From Klebsiella aerogenes KCTC 2190 (GTDB lineage Bacteria; Pseudomonadota; Gammaproteobacteria; Enterobacterales; Enterobacteriaceae): a stretch of DNA of 64,000 nt. Of this stretch, positions 30,033 to 41,755 are shown piece after piece. The stretch is from NCBI RefSeq assembly GCF_000215745.1, contig NC_015663.1, forward strand, positions 2,356,001-2,420,000, read 5' to 3'. Position numbers and translations under genes: made by a program. Position 1 is the stretch's first letter. Each line of letters starts with the position of its first letter. The notes beneath the pieces are model-generated. The model saw nothing but the letters and a program-made list of their open reading frames with translations, was not told where the DNA came from and ran no database searches.

Positions 30033-30788
30033 TCAGGACAAAATGTCCATTAGTTCGCGCAGCTTAGCGATGGCTATTTGGCCCGGCGCGGAGGCCTGGC
30101 CGACGGTGCCAAAGGTCATCGCTGAACCGAACAAGCGACCGGTTACCCGGCTCACGCCGCCGGATTTGCCCATCGACATGGTGATCAGCGGGCGCGTCGC
30201 ATACTTCTCTTTCATGGTCAGCGTCGCGGAAAGCAGAGTGAGAACGTCCTGAGGCGTCTGCGGCATCACCGCGATCTTCGGCAGATCGGCACCCAGATCC
30301 TGCATTCGACGCAGTCGATAGATGATATCTTCCTGCGCCGGTGTTTTATGGAAATCATGATTGCTCATGATCACTTTTACGCCGGCCTGATGGGCGTCGT
30401 TCACCAGCGCGCGAATTTGCGCTTCATCGTTAAACAACTCGATGTCGATAACATCGACTAATCCGCTTAGGGCCGCCTGGCGGTTAAGTTCAAAATACGC
30501 TTCGTCGCTGATTTCCGTTTCGCCGCCTTCTTTCTTACTGCGGAAGGTGAACAGCAGCGGGAGTGCTTTCAGGGTATGACGGATTTCCGCCAGTGCGGCC
30601 AGCACCTGGGGGATTTCCCGGACGTGAGTAAAATGGTCAACGCGCCATTCGATAATATCAGCGCCCGCGTCAACCAGGCCCTGAGCATTAGTCAGCAGTT
30701 CATCCAGCGTTTTTCCGATCAGCGGTACGCAAATTAAGGTTTCGCCTTCCTTGAAGGTGATGTTCTTTACGGTTACTGCAGTTGTCAT
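30033..30788 (-). CDS. aroD: Type I 3-dehydroquinate dehydratase (AroD-like)
   Basis: Catalyses the reversible dehydration of 3-dehydroquinate to 3-dehydroshikimate through a Schiff base. The 251-residue product matches E. coli AroD along its length: DIIEWRVDHF, PLLFTFRSKKEGGE, MSNHDFHKTP (catalytic His) and PKIAVMPQ (Schiff-base Lys). ATG 30788 was preferred because MTTAVTVKNITF aligns with the E. coli start; ATG 30800 is possible. It is the last gene of a four-gene operon. Whether it is the housekeeping AroD or an additional catabolic copy cannot be told from this window. E. coli has ydiN-ydiB-aroD adjacent, in the same functional grouping. Confidence 0.92.
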   Translation of the reverse strand: MTTAVTVKNITFKEGETLICVPLIGKTLDELLTNAQGLVDAGADIIEWRVDHFTHVREIPQVLAALAEIRHTLKALPLLFTFRSKKEGGETEISDEAYFELNRQAALSGLVDVIDIELFNDEAQIRALVNDAHQAGVKVIMSNHDFHKTPAQEDIIYRLRRMQDLGADLPKIAVMPQTPQDVLTLLSATLTMKEKYATRPLITMSMGKSGGVSRVTGRLFGSAMTFGTVGQASAPGQIAIAKLRELMDILS

Positions 30789-30818
30789 GTAGGTATCCAT
30801 TATTGTTGTCGTTGAACC

Positions 30819-32033
30819 TCAGGCGGTGACGGTGGTGCGAGACACTCTTTGCGCCGCGCGAGCCTGAAGTTGACGATAGCCGATGTACAGGGCGATCACA
30901 AAGCCGATGACGGCGATCAGGAAATCAAACCACATAATGCTGGCAATGCTAATCTGCGAAAGCTTTGCGGTGATAAGCGGGATCGTGAAGCTCGCGATGC
31001 TGCCTGCGGTGTAGAAGATCCCCGTTGCCTTGCCTTTGCCGTTCGGAAAGCTCATTGCCATGATGGTCGCCCCCAGCTGCAGTACCCCGCCGGCGGCGGA
31101 AAAGCCGATGACGAAGGCAAAACCGGTAACCATCACCGGTGTCGGGAATAAGCACACTAACAGCAGTGAGACCATCGACAGACAGGTGTAGATGATCATG
31201 GCTACCGCGGAACTGAACACCTCTTTGACGAAGGCGGCGGTCACGAAGACGCAGACCAGTGAACCGACGGTATAGATACTCAGCAGCTTGATCGCCGAGG
31301 CATAAGGCATACCGACCACGAACTGGCCATATTGCGCCAGCCACTGGCTTACCAGGTAAAAGGTCGCCATGCCGATATAGCCGTACAGGGTAAAGATTAC
31401 CATGTCCAGTTTGTTGGCTTGCGGTTTAGCGGAAGCCGCTGCCTGCGCCGCTGGGATCTCTTCTTTTTTGGCCGCCTGGCTATCGGGGAACGGCATCTTG
31501 AGCAGATAGATTGCGCTCAAGATAAACAGAGCCGCCGCAATCACAAACGACCAGCCAAACCACAGATTTGCCCATATTAGCAGGCTGATAATGAACGGCA
31601 GCAGGAACTGCCCTGCGGAAACGAAAGCTTTGATGAGCACGTTAGCGCGGCTGGCGGAGTGCGGGAAAGACTCCATCAGCGCCGGATAGGTTCCGGAGTC
31701 GAGGAAGCTGTTCGCCAGACCAGCCATGATGCCGAACACGTAGGCCAGATAGATATTTTTGGTCAGCAGAATGCCGACGAAGAAGATCAGATAACTCAGG
31801 ATCCCTAGATAGATAAAAGGCTTACGACCAAAGCGATCCGACAAAAAGCCGGTCACGATCGTCGCCAGCTTACCGATACCTAATGAGGAGATAACGATCG
31901 ATACGCCAGCAGCGTCTGTTCCCCACTGTTCCTGAAGATGGGCCATGTTGAGGGTGATTAACAGCACCCCCATGCCGTGGATCAGGTAGTTGAGATACAG
32001 CCCTGCCGCAGTAGGGATGTATTTATTTTTCAT
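30819..32033 (-). CDS. MFS transporter, YdiN/YdiM-like
   Basis: A 404-residue, 12-helix major facilitator. It resembles E. coli YdiN, which lies beside ydiB and aroD: compare SFLDSGTYPALMESFP, VLIKAFVSAGQFLLP, and AFVIGFSAAGGVLQLG in both. The start is ATG 32033 with AGAGG eight bases upstream; the longer frame runs into the preceding gene. Loop 6-7 is long and Ala/Lys/Glu-rich. Placement between a quinate/shikimate dehydrogenase and dehydroquinase makes a quinate or shikimate importer the simplest guess. YdiN-type proteins have no proven substrate that I know. Confidence 0.85.
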   Translation of the reverse strand: MKNKYIPTAAGLYLNYLIHGMGVLLITLNMAHLQEQWGTDAAGVSIVISSLGIGKLATIVTGFLSDRFGRKPFIYLGILSYLIFFVGILLTKNIYLAYVFGIMAGLANSFLDSGTYPALMESFPHSASRANVLIKAFVSAGQFLLPFIISLLIWANLWFGWSFVIAAALFILSAIYLLKMPFPDSQAAKKEEIPAAQAAASAKPQANKLDMVIFTLYGYIGMATFYLVSQWLAQYGQFVVGMPYASAIKLLSIYTVGSLVCVFVTAAFVKEVFSSAVAMIIYTCLSMVSLLLVCLFPTPVMVTGFAFVIGFSAAGGVLQLGATIMAMSFPNGKGKATGIFYTAGSIASFTIPLITAKLSQISIASIMWFDFLIAVIGFVIALYIGYRQLQARAAQRVSRTTVTA

Positions 32034-32043
32034 CTCTGGCCTC

Positions 32044-32907
32044 TTAGAACAGAATGCTCTTGACGTATTCAACCGGCATCTCTTTGCCCGTCCAGATTTC
32101 GAACGCGCGCGCGCCTTGCCACAGCATCATTCCCAGGCCGTTGAGGGTCCGGCAGCCTTTTTTCTCCGCCACTTCCAGCAGATAGGTTTTACGCGGGTTA
32201 TAGACGACGTCGGAGACAATCAGATCCGGGCGCAGGAAGCTGTCGTTTGGCAGCAGCATTTGGCCTTCGAAAGGCTTCATACCGACGCCGGTGGCGTTGG
32301 TGAGGATCACGCTGCTGTCGATTTCGGCGCGCAGCTTGTCATGATCGTCGAGATCGAAAAGGTGGATCTCGCAGTCGGTGTTATCGCGGATCTTGGCCAC
32401 GGTCTGCTCGGCATTGGCGAAGAACTTGTCTTTGCGGTTGAAGATCGAGATGGCCTTCACGCCGTCGAGCGCGGCCTGTACGCTGATGGCGGTAGCCGCG
32501 CCGCCTGCGCCGAGGATGGTCATCTTTTTGCCGATGATATCGATACCAGCCTCCGACAGCGCGCGCATATAGCCGGTGCCGTCGGTAATGTGGCCGGTTA
32601 ACACGCCATTATCGTTGACCACGGTATTGACCGCGCCGACCAGCTGCGCCGCCGGCGAGAGCTTATCGAGATACTGGCAAATTTCGGTTTTATTCGGCAT
32701 TGAGACGTTGTAACCGCGCAGCTTCAGCGCGCGGAAACCCTGCACGACATCTTTTAGCTCCTGGTTATCGACTTCGAACGCCAGGTAGGCGTAATCCAGG
32801 CCAAGATGCGCAAAGGCTTCGTTGTGCATAGTCGGCGACATGCTATGACGAATCGGGGTAGCGATTAAGCCAATCAGTTCGGTATGACCGGTAAGACGTT
32901 CTGCCAT
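32044..32907 (-). CDS. ydiB: Quinate/shikimate dehydrogenase, YdiB-like
   Basis: NAD(P)-dependent interconversion of shikimate/3-dehydroshikimate and quinate/3-dehydroquinate. The 287-residue product has the SKL-binding N-terminal domain with IRHSMSP, catalytic Lys73 (SMPNK) and Asp109 (HITDGTGYMRAL). The Rossmann domain has GAGGA (133-137) and FNRKDKFF. The acidic residue Asp160 in NRKD corresponds to YdiB (NRRD) and not to the basic NADP pocket of AroE, so NAD(H) use is likely. The start is ATG 32907 with GAGGA upstream overlapping the stop region of the preceding gene, so translation is probably coupled. Confidence 0.9.
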   Translation of the reverse strand: MAERLTGHTELIGLIATPIRHSMSPTMHNEAFAHLGLDYAYLAFEVDNQELKDVVQGFRALKLRGYNVSMPNKTEICQYLDKLSPAAQLVGAVNTVVNDNGVLTGHITDGTGYMRALSEAGIDIIGKKMTILGAGGAATAISVQAALDGVKAISIFNRKDKFFANAEQTVAKIRDNTDCEIHLFDLDDHDKLRAEIDSSVILTNATGVGMKPFEGQMLLPNDSFLRPDLIVSDVVYNPRKTYLLEVAEKKGCRTLNGLGMMLWQGARAFEIWTGKEMPVEYVKSILF

Positions 32908-32918
32908 GATAAATATCC

Positions 32919-34952
32919 TCAATATGTTAAAAATGGAATCTGTTGCGCTTCGCGATTGCCGAGTACGCCCATGTCTTCGAGTATCTCCAGCACGTTGCGG
33001 CCTTCGCGCACGCCGTCGATAATTCGCCGGGCCGACAGGCTGTCACCGATATTCATGATTTTTACGTTGTTGGCGGCGGCCCACTGGGCGATGTCGTCGA
33101 GACCAGCACGGTTGGCGCGCATTCCCAGGCAGACAAAGCCGTAGTCGAAGGGAATATCGAACGTGCCGCTGGCGGTACTCACGGTGAAATGGTCTGGCGC
33201 TACGGCGGTTAATCGGGTCCGCATGTGTTGTTCCACCTGGTGTTCTTCCAGCATGGTCAACATCGCGTTTTTGGTAATAATGTCGAGGTCCTGTCCCGGC
33301 GCGTCTTGCATTTCAATTAGCACCGTCTCGGCGCCGCGCGCGGAGAAGTATTCAATGACGTCCAGGCCGACGGCGCCGCCGCCAACCACCACGATGCGTT
33401 TACCTGCGGCATCGGCAAAGGTGTCCAGATGGTTAATCATTCCGGTTATCGAGAACAGGCGACCACCTTCGGCGTCAATGTTCTCGCGCAGGCCGTCGAT
33501 AGGCGGCAGCAGAGGAACCGATCCGGTGGCATTGACGATGAGCTGTGGATGCAGCGCGGCGACTGAAGCGACATCGGCGCGTTTACCGACCTGCAGCATC
33601 AGATTGCTTAGCCCGGAAAGGCGGTTTTTCATAAACTGCGGGAAATCAGCGATCCGTTTTTTCTCCGGCAGCAGCGCAATGGTGCTGGCCAGGCCGCCGA
33701 CGTGGCTTTTCTCTTCCAGCAGCCAGGTGTTGCAGCCGACTTCCGCGGCGGTACAGGCGGCTTCCATTCCGGCCGTGCCGGCGCCGATCACCACGACGTT
33801 GGTTTCTCGTGAGACTCGCTGCTGCTTGTAAGCGTCGCCGTGGATAATGTCCGGATTGATCGAGCAGCGCAGCGGGCGAGAGCGGGCGATACGGTGATCC
33901 GCACAGCCGATATTGCAGGAGATGCATTTGCGCATCAGACGCTCATTGCCGCTTTGTACTTTCTGCACCCATTCTGGCTCGGCAATCAACCCACGACCAA
34001 TGGCGATCAGATCGGCATCGCCGGTAGCGAGGATATCTTCGGCGATTTTTGGCGAACGAATGTTGCCGGCGATCACCGTCGGCTTATGGAATTTGTCGCG
34101 TACCGCGCGGGAGAGGTAGCGCTTCCAGCCGTCTTCCAGCGACATCTGGTCGATTTGCAGGTTCAGGTTATCGTTCTGCGCGGCAGAGACGTTAATGATG
34201 TCGACTTTGTCCTGGCACAGTTCGAGGATGCGCAGCGAATCTTCCAGCGTGTTGCCGCCCTTTAAGAAATCGTCGGCGCTGATGCGCAGGCTGATTGGGA
34301 AACGCGGCCCGACGCAGGCGCGAACCTTATCGATAATCAGGCTTAATATGCGGGTGCGGTTTTCGATACTGCCGCCAAATTCGTCGGTACGTTTATTAAA
34401 TAACGGTGACAAAAACTGGCTAATTAAATAGGAATGGCCGCCATGAATTTCTACACAGTCAAATCCGGCGCGGCGCACGCGCTCCGCGGCGTCGCCGAAT
34501 TTGTCCACCGCGTGATAAATTTCCTCATGGGTCATTGGCCGCGGAATATTACCGTGCTTTTTCGACGGCGTGCAGGAAGCGGATAACGGCGTCTGCCCAT
34601 TCAGGCGATAAGCATAAGCCGAAGCGCCCGCGTGGTTCAGCTGAATCGCTACGCAAGCGCCGTGTTTATGAAGGGTTTCGGTTAATTTAAACAGGCGTGG
34701 GATATATTGATCGTTATCGATGCGTAACTGCGTTGTACCATTGGAGGCGAAGGGAAAATCGATGCAGATATTTTCCACGGTAATGAGCCCGGTGCCGCCT
34801 TTCGCCCGCAGCTCGTAGTATTCAAGCTGTTCCTGCGAGACCTCGCCGTTGAGGGTAGCCATATTGGTGCCCATCGGCGGCATAATAATACGGTTTTTTA
34901 TGGTCATCCCGTTGATGGTCAGCGGGCTGAATAGGTGAGGATAGTGGCTCAT
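32919..34952 (-). CDS. OYE-family flavin/Fe-S enoate reductase-like enzyme
   Basis: A 677-residue multidomain oxidoreductase with the architecture of 2,4-dienoyl-CoA reductase and enoate reductases. Residues 1-335 form the FMN-binding TIM barrel (RIIMPPMGTNMA; DCVEIHGGHSYLISQFLSP; AIGRGLIAEPEW). Cys343, Cys346, Cys350 and Cys363 are placed for a 4Fe-4S cluster. VVVIGAGTAGMEAA (386-399) and VVVGGGAVGLDVIEYF (521-536) are the FAD and NAD(P)H dinucleotide folds. His170, His173 and Tyr175 are candidate active-site residues. It is the first gene of the operon with ydiB-like, ydiN-like and aroD-like genes. Such enzymes reduce C=C bonds conjugated to a carbonyl or carboxylate; the real substrate is not known. 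Confidence 0.85.
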   Translation of the reverse strand: MSHYPHLFSPLTINGMTIKNRIIMPPMGTNMATLNGEVSQEQLEYYELRAKGGTGLITVENICIDFPFASNGTTQLRIDNDQYIPRLFKLTETLHKHGACVAIQLNHAGASAYAYRLNGQTPLSASCTPSKKHGNIPRPMTHEEIYHAVDKFGDAAERVRRAGFDCVEIHGGHSYLISQFLSPLFNKRTDEFGGSIENRTRILSLIIDKVRACVGPRFPISLRISADDFLKGGNTLEDSLRILELCQDKVDIINVSAAQNDNLNLQIDQMSLEDGWKRYLSRAVRDKFHKPTVIAGNIRSPKIAEDILATGDADLIAIGRGLIAEPEWVQKVQSGNERLMRKCISCNIGCADHRIARSRPLRCSINPDIIHGDAYKQQRVSRETNVVVIGAGTAGMEAACTAAEVGCNTWLLEEKSHVGGLASTIALLPEKKRIADFPQFMKNRLSGLSNLMLQVGKRADVASVAALHPQLIVNATGSVPLLPPIDGLRENIDAEGGRLFSITGMINHLDTFADAAGKRIVVVGGGAVGLDVIEYFSARGAETVLIEMQDAPGQDLDIITKNAMLTMLEEHQVEQHMRTRLTAVAPDHFTVSTASGTFDIPFDYGFVCLGMRANRAGLDDIAQWAAANNVKIMNIGDSLSARRIIDGVREGRNVLEILEDMGVLGNREAQQIPFLTY

Positions 34953-35321
34953 TTAGGCTCTCCACAAGAACGCCCGGCGACCCACGAGGTGATGTAGGCG
35001 GCGTGGCGTATCTAAAGTTAATATTTCTCTGTCTGGAAAGATAACGAGCCGGGGAGGGGAAAAATAATGCTTTTTTTTGCGCTGAGCTATAGGGGTTTTC
35101 TATGGAGTTAACCGTTAATTCACATATTGCTCGGTTTGTTTTAAATACTTCCGTTGATTATTTACTTGTCATTGTGGATATATACAAAAATAGCCTGCTA
35201 ATGCCGGTATAAATGCACGATGAGGGATGGGAAGGATAAAATTATCTATTAATTATACGTATTAATATGCGCCTGAGAGGGGCAAAAAGAGAAAGCCCGG
35301 CTTGTTCACCGGGCTTGAAGA
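34953..35321. other. AT-rich 369-bp spacer upstream of the OYE operon
   Basis: Holds the promoter region of the leftward OYE operon (not resolved to -35/-10 boxes) and the leu operon terminator at its right end. A 36-codon frame (35102-35212, MELTVNSHIARFVLNTSV...) with a fair AGGGG upstream is present, but I regard it as unproven. No palindrome like those beside the LysR gene was seen here. The base composition is much richer in AT than the flanking leu genes. Confidence 0.6.
35284..35316 (-). terminator. Rho-independent terminator of leuABCD
   Basis: Minus strand: AAGCCCGG, an 8-nt loop, CCGGGCTT, then TCTCTTTTT. It directly follows the leuD stop codon and ends the leu transcript. Confidence 0.88.
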
Positions 35322-35927
35322 TTAGTTCATAAAGGCGGGCTGTTGGCGTTCGTAGGCGGAAATCGCCTCTTCATGCTGCAGCGTCAGGCCGATGCTATCC
35401 AGGCCGTTGAGCATACAGTGGCGGCGGAAGTCGTCGATTTTAAAGCTGTAGGTTTTATCCCCGGCTTTAACCACCTGCGCTTCAAGGTCAACTTCAAAGC
35501 TGATGCCCGGGTTCGCCTGTACCAGCTTGAACAGCTCGTCCACCTGCTCATCGCTGAGCGTCACCGGCAGCAGTTGGTTATTAAAGCTGTTGCCGTAAAA
35601 GATATCGGCAAAGCTTGGCGCAATCACCACTTTGAAACCGTAATCGGTCAACGCCCACGGCGCGTGCTCGCGCGAGGAGCCGCAGCCGAAGTTTTCACGC
35701 GCCAGCAGGATAGACGCCCCTTTATATTGCGGGAAGTTCAGCACGAACTCCGGGTTCGGTTGCTGCCCCTGGTCGTCGAGGAAACGCCAGTCGTTAAACA
35801 GGTGCGCGCCAAAGCCGGTACGCGTCACTTTCTGCAGGAACTGCTTTGGAATGATCGCATCGGTATCAACGTTTGCGGCATCCAGCGGAACCACCAGGCC
35901 AGTATGTTGGGTAAATTTCTCTGCCAT
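35322..35927 (-). CDS. leuD: Isopropylmalate isomerase small subunit
   Basis: LeuD forms the heterodimer with LeuC that converts 2-isopropylmalate to 3-isopropylmalate. The product is 201 residues, as in E. coli. It begins [27 protein letters not shown] and contains the swivel-domain segment [16 protein letters not shown]. It is the last gene of leuLABCD, 10 bp after leuC. Confidence 0.97.
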   Translation of the reverse strand: MAEKFTQHTGLVVPLDAANVDTDAIIPKQFLQKVTRTGFGAHLFNDWRFLDDQGQQPNPEFVLNFPQYKGASILLARENFGCGSSREHAPWALTDYGFKVVIAPSFADIFYGNSFNNQLLPVTLSDEQVDELFKLVQANPGISFEVDLEAQVVKAGDKTYSFKIDDFRRHCMLNGLDSIGLTLQHEEAISAYERQQPAFMN

Positions 35928-35937
35928 GATGGTCTCC

Positions 35938-37338
35938 TTATTTCAAGTTACGGATATCGGCGAAATGGCCGGTAACCGCTGCTGCCGCGGCCATCGCCGG
36001 GCTGACTAAATGGGTGCGTCCGCCGCGGCCTTGACGGCCTTCAAAGTTACGGTTGCTGGTAGAGGCGCAACGTTCGCCGGGATTCAGGCGGTCGTTGTTC
36101 ATCGCCAGACACATGGAGCAGCCCGGTAAACGCCACTCAAAACCGGCGTCGATGAAAATCTTATCCAAACCTTCGGCTTCCGCCTGCGCTTTCACCGGGC
36201 CGGAGCCGGGAACCACCAGTGCCTGTACGCCCGGCGCCACTTTACGCCCTTTGGCGATTTCCGCCGCCGCGCGTAAATCTTCGATTCGCGAGTTAGTACA
36301 GGAACCGATAAAGACTTTGTCGATCGCGACCTCGGTCAACGGTACGCCGGATTTCAGGCCCATATAGGCCAGCGCTTTTTCGGCGCTGGCGCGCTCGACC
36401 GGATCGCTGAACGACGCCGGATCCGGGATAATATCGGTAACCGAGATGACCTGGCCTGGATTGGTGCCCCAGGTGACCTGCGGCGCAATCTCTTCCGCCT
36501 GCAGCGTCACCACGGTATCGAAGGTGGCGTCATCATCGGTTTTCAGCGTTTTCCAGTATTCCACCGCGTCGGCGAAATCCTGGCCCTTCGGCGCGTGCAG
36601 GCGGCCCTGCACGTAATTGAATGTCGTCTCGTCAGGCGCGACCAGACCCGCTTTGGCGCCCATCTCGATTGCCATATTGCACAGAGTCATACGGCCTTCC
36701 ATGCTCAGATCGCGAATGGCTTCGCCGCAGAATTCGACGACATGGCCGGTACCGCCGGCGCTACCGGTTTTACCAATGATTGCCAGCACAATGTCTTTCG
36801 CGGTAATGCCCGGCGCCGCTTTGCCACGGACTTCGATTTTCATGGTCTTCGCGCGCCCCTGTTTCAGGGTCTGAGTCGCCAGCACATGTTCAACTTCAGA
36901 GGTGCCGATACCGAATGCCAGCGCGCCGAATGCGCCATGGGTCGCGGTATGGGAATCGCCGCACACGATGGTCATCCCCGGCAGGGTGACGCCCTGTTCC
37001 GGGCCCATCACGTGTACGATGCCCTGGAACGGGTGATTTAAGTCATACAGCTCAACGCCAAATTCTTTGCAGTTCTTAATCAGTTCCTGCATCTGGATGC
37101 GGGCCATTTCGCCGGAGGCGTTGATATCTTTGGTCTGCGTCGAGACGTTGTGATCCATGGTGGCGAATGTTTTACCCGGCTGACGCACCTGGCGGCCATG
37201 GGCGCGCAGCCCGTCAAACGCCTGCGGAGAGGTGACTTCGTGCACCAGATGGCGGTCGATATACAGCAGCGGTGTTTCGTTCTGCGCTTCGTACACCACG
37301 TGCGCATCAAATAATTTCTCGTATAACGTCTTCGCCAT
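35938..37338 (-). CDS. leuC: Isopropylmalate isomerase large subunit
   Basis: LeuC carries the 4Fe-4S cluster of the aconitase-family isomerase. The 466-residue product has the cluster cysteines in FIGSCTNSR and GCSMCLAMN, and the [12 protein letters not shown] and [15 protein letters not shown] blocks. Normal length. It lies 2 bp after leuB in the leu operon. Confidence 0.97.
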   Translation of the reverse strand: MAKTLYEKLFDAHVVYEAQNETPLLYIDRHLVHEVTSPQAFDGLRAHGRQVRQPGKTFATMDHNVSTQTKDINASGEMARIQMQELIKNCKEFGVELYDLNHPFQGIVHVMGPEQGVTLPGMTIVCGDSHTATHGAFGALAFGIGTSEVEHVLATQTLKQGRAKTMKIEVRGKAAPGITAKDIVLAIIGKTGSAGGTGHVVEFCGEAIRDLSMEGRMTLCNMAIEMGAKAGLVAPDETTFNYVQGRLHAPKGQDFADAVEYWKTLKTDDDATFDTVVTLQAEEIAPQVTWGTNPGQVISVTDIIPDPASFSDPVERASAEKALAYMGLKSGVPLTEVAIDKVFIGSCTNSRIEDLRAAAEIAKGRKVAPGVQALVVPGSGPVKAQAEAEGLDKIFIDAGFEWRLPGCSMCLAMNNDRLNPGERCASTSNRNFEGRQGRGGRTHLVSPAMAAAAAVTGHFADIRNLK

Positions 37339-37340
37339 GA

Positions 37341-40003
<2,663 letters not shown>

Positions 40004-40046
40004 GGTTGAGATCCTTAATCTGTTGCCTGGCGCCTTGCTTCGAGCA

Positions 40047-40075
40047 TAAAAAAACCCGCGCAATGGCGCGGGTTT
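40047..40075 (-). terminator. leu operon attenuator terminator
   Basis: Minus strand: AACCCGCGCC, loop, and GCGCGGGTTTTTTT. It lies between leuL and leuA and is the attenuator hairpin released when ribosomes stall at the leuL leucine codons. Confidence 0.9.
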
Positions 40076-40096
40076 AGTGTCTTGCTGGAAGATGAC

Positions 40097-40183
40097 TTAA
40101 CGCTGAACGTCGCCCAACAGCCTACCGCGCACAATGGATGCGTTTAGTAGTAGTAGGCTGGTGAAGCGAGTGGTGCGAATCAT
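40097..40183 (-). CDS. leuL: leu operon leader peptide
   Basis: A 28-codon leader, MIRTTRFTSLLLLNASIVRG, followed by eight more residues. Residues 10-13 are four consecutive leucines, all CTA, a rare codon that sharpens the response to charged tRNA-Leu. E. coli leuL also has 28 residues and four leucines. The frame is too short to appear in ordinary ORF lists. Position between the leu promoter and the attenuator confirms its role. Confidence 0.92.
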   Translation of the reverse strand: MIRTTRFTSLLLLNASIVRGRLLGDVQR

Positions 40184-40217
40184 GCGTCATACTCCAGTTG
40201 AAATCGATATGCTTTTA

Positions 40218-40246
40218 GAGTTACTGGATAGCGGTTTTGATGTCAA
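40218..40246 (-). promoter_or_regulatory. leuLABCD promoter
   Basis: Minus strand TTGACA (40246-40241), a 17-bp spacer and TAACTC (40223-40218). It is about 35 bp upstream of leuL, a good sigma-70 match. Confidence 0.75.
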
Positions 40247-40786
40247 CCCCAGGCAAGATAAAAACTGTTTTTTACCTGTCAGGTGAATTAGCTAATTGTG
40301 CTGGATTATCCCTCATTTCGCCGACGATCCTATTTGAGACATTCATCGACTGCTGGAAAAATAAAACAATTAGAAAAAATAATTTTCATTCAAGGACTCA
40401 ATGTCAATGGGGGATGCCTGGTTGATAAGGTAATGAAACATAAAGTGTTATATGCCTTTTACCTTTATGCGCTGCCGCATTGAGTCGTTCGAAAGGATAA
40501 CGAAGTGTTAATTTTAATCAGGTAAAAAATAGATAGTTAATTAATACTTAAATTGCAATTAACTATTGGTGGTGTTGTTTATTCCTGTGATCTATGGGTA
40601 CACTTTATATCATCAAGTAAATGATATGTTTTAGGCGGGTTCCGGTGATATCCAGTGAGGTTTTTCGTCGCTACTCATAACCTTGATATATTCCTAAAAT
40701 TCCATTTTGCCCTTTTGCAGATTTAATATGCATGATAAATGATATTGTCTTAATTAATTACTGCACTTTGGTAAAAGGAATTTAGC
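40247..40786. promoter_or_regulatory. AT-rich leuO regulatory region
   Basis: About 540 bp of AT-rich DNA upstream of leuO, the kind of sequence silenced by H-NS and relieved by LeuO or BglJ-RcsB in E. coli. A perfect 10-bp inverted repeat, ATAGTTAATT (40533-40542) and AATTAACTAT (40557-40566), is the strongest structure. AAAGGAA before GTG 40787 is the leuO ribosome binding site. A 62-codon frame in the region shows no recognisable feature and is not called. Confidence 0.55.
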
Positions 40787-41755
40787 GTGACGGTGGAGTT
40801 AGATATGTTAATTGAAAATACTGAATATAAATCAGCCCCGGGACAGGAAGTCGTCAAACCACAACTGCGGATGGTGGATCTCAACCTGCTGACCGTCTTT
40901 GATGCGGTGATGCAGGAACAAAATATTACCCGTGCGGCCCACACTCTCGGCATGTCTCAACCGGCGGTGAGTAACGCGGTATCTCGTCTCAAGGTGATGT
41001 TTAATGATGAACTGTTTGTTCGCTATGGGCGTGGCATTCAGCCAACGGCGCGGGCCTATCAGCTGTTCGGCTCAGTACGCCAGGCATTGCAACTGGTGCA
41101 AAATGAGTTGCCGGGTTCCGGTTTTGAACCGCTGAGCAGTGAGCGCGTATTTAACCTCTGCGTTTGTAGCCCATTGGATAATTACTTAACCTCGCTAATA
41201 TTTAATAAAGTTGGTGAAATCGCGCCAAATATTCATCTGGTCTTTAAATCAGCGCTACATCAAAACACCGAACATCAGCTGCGTTATCAGGAAATTGAAT
41301 TCGTTATCGGTTATGAAGAGTTCCGTCGCCCGGAGTTTGCCTGCATACCTTTATTCAAAGATGAAATGGTTCTGGTGGCCAACCGTAAACATCCGCGTAT
41401 TTCCGGGCCGCTAACGGAAGCGGATATTTATCAGGAAGAGCACGCGGTCGTCGCATTGGATCGTTATGCTTCATTTAGCCAGCCGTGGTATGACTCCGTG
41501 GATAAACAATCCTGTATTGCTTATCAGGGTAATGCCATGGTTAGCGTATTAAACGTGGTGTCGCAAACCCACATGGTGGCAATAGCGCCACGTTGGTTGG
41601 CCAATGAATTCGCTGATAAATTAGATTTGCAGATCTTACCGTTGCCGCTGAAGGTCAACAGCCGTACCTGCTTCCTCTCCTGGCACGAAGCGGCCGGTCG
41701 TGATAAAGGCCATCAATGGATGGAAGAGTTATTGGCGAATATCTGTCAGCGCTAA
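40787..41755 (+). CDS. leuO: LeuO, LysR-family global regulator
   Basis: LeuO antagonises H-NS at many silenced loci. The 322-residue product is closely similar to E. coli LeuO from [20 protein letters not shown] onward. Helix-turn-helix: [23 protein letters not shown]. The start is taken at GTG 40787 because AAGGAA lies eight bases upstream; E. coli leuO also starts with GTG. ATG 40805 is an alternative. The first 25 residues are not conserved. It is divergent from leuLABCD, as in E. coli. Confidence 0.94.
   Translation: MTVELDMLIENTEYKSAPGQEVVKPQLRMVDLNLLTVFDAVMQEQNITRAAHTLGMSQPAVSNAVSRLKVMFNDELFVRYGRGIQPTARAYQLFGSVRQALQLVQNELPGSGFEPLSSERVFNLCVCSPLDNYLTSLIFNKVGEIAPNIHLVFKSALHQNTEHQLRYQEIEFVIGYEEFRRPEFACIPLFKDEMVLVANRKHPRISGPLTEADIYQEEHAVVALDRYASFSQPWYDSVDKQSCIAYQGNAMVSVLNVVSQTHMVAIAPRWLANEFADKLDLQILPLPLKVNSRTCFLSWHEAAGRDKGHQWMEELLANICQR

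Noticed and set aside
40237..40425. 62-codon frame upstream of leuO
   Set aside because: It overlaps the leu promoter, has no good ribosome binding site and no recognisable motif. The region is better explained as regulatory DNA.
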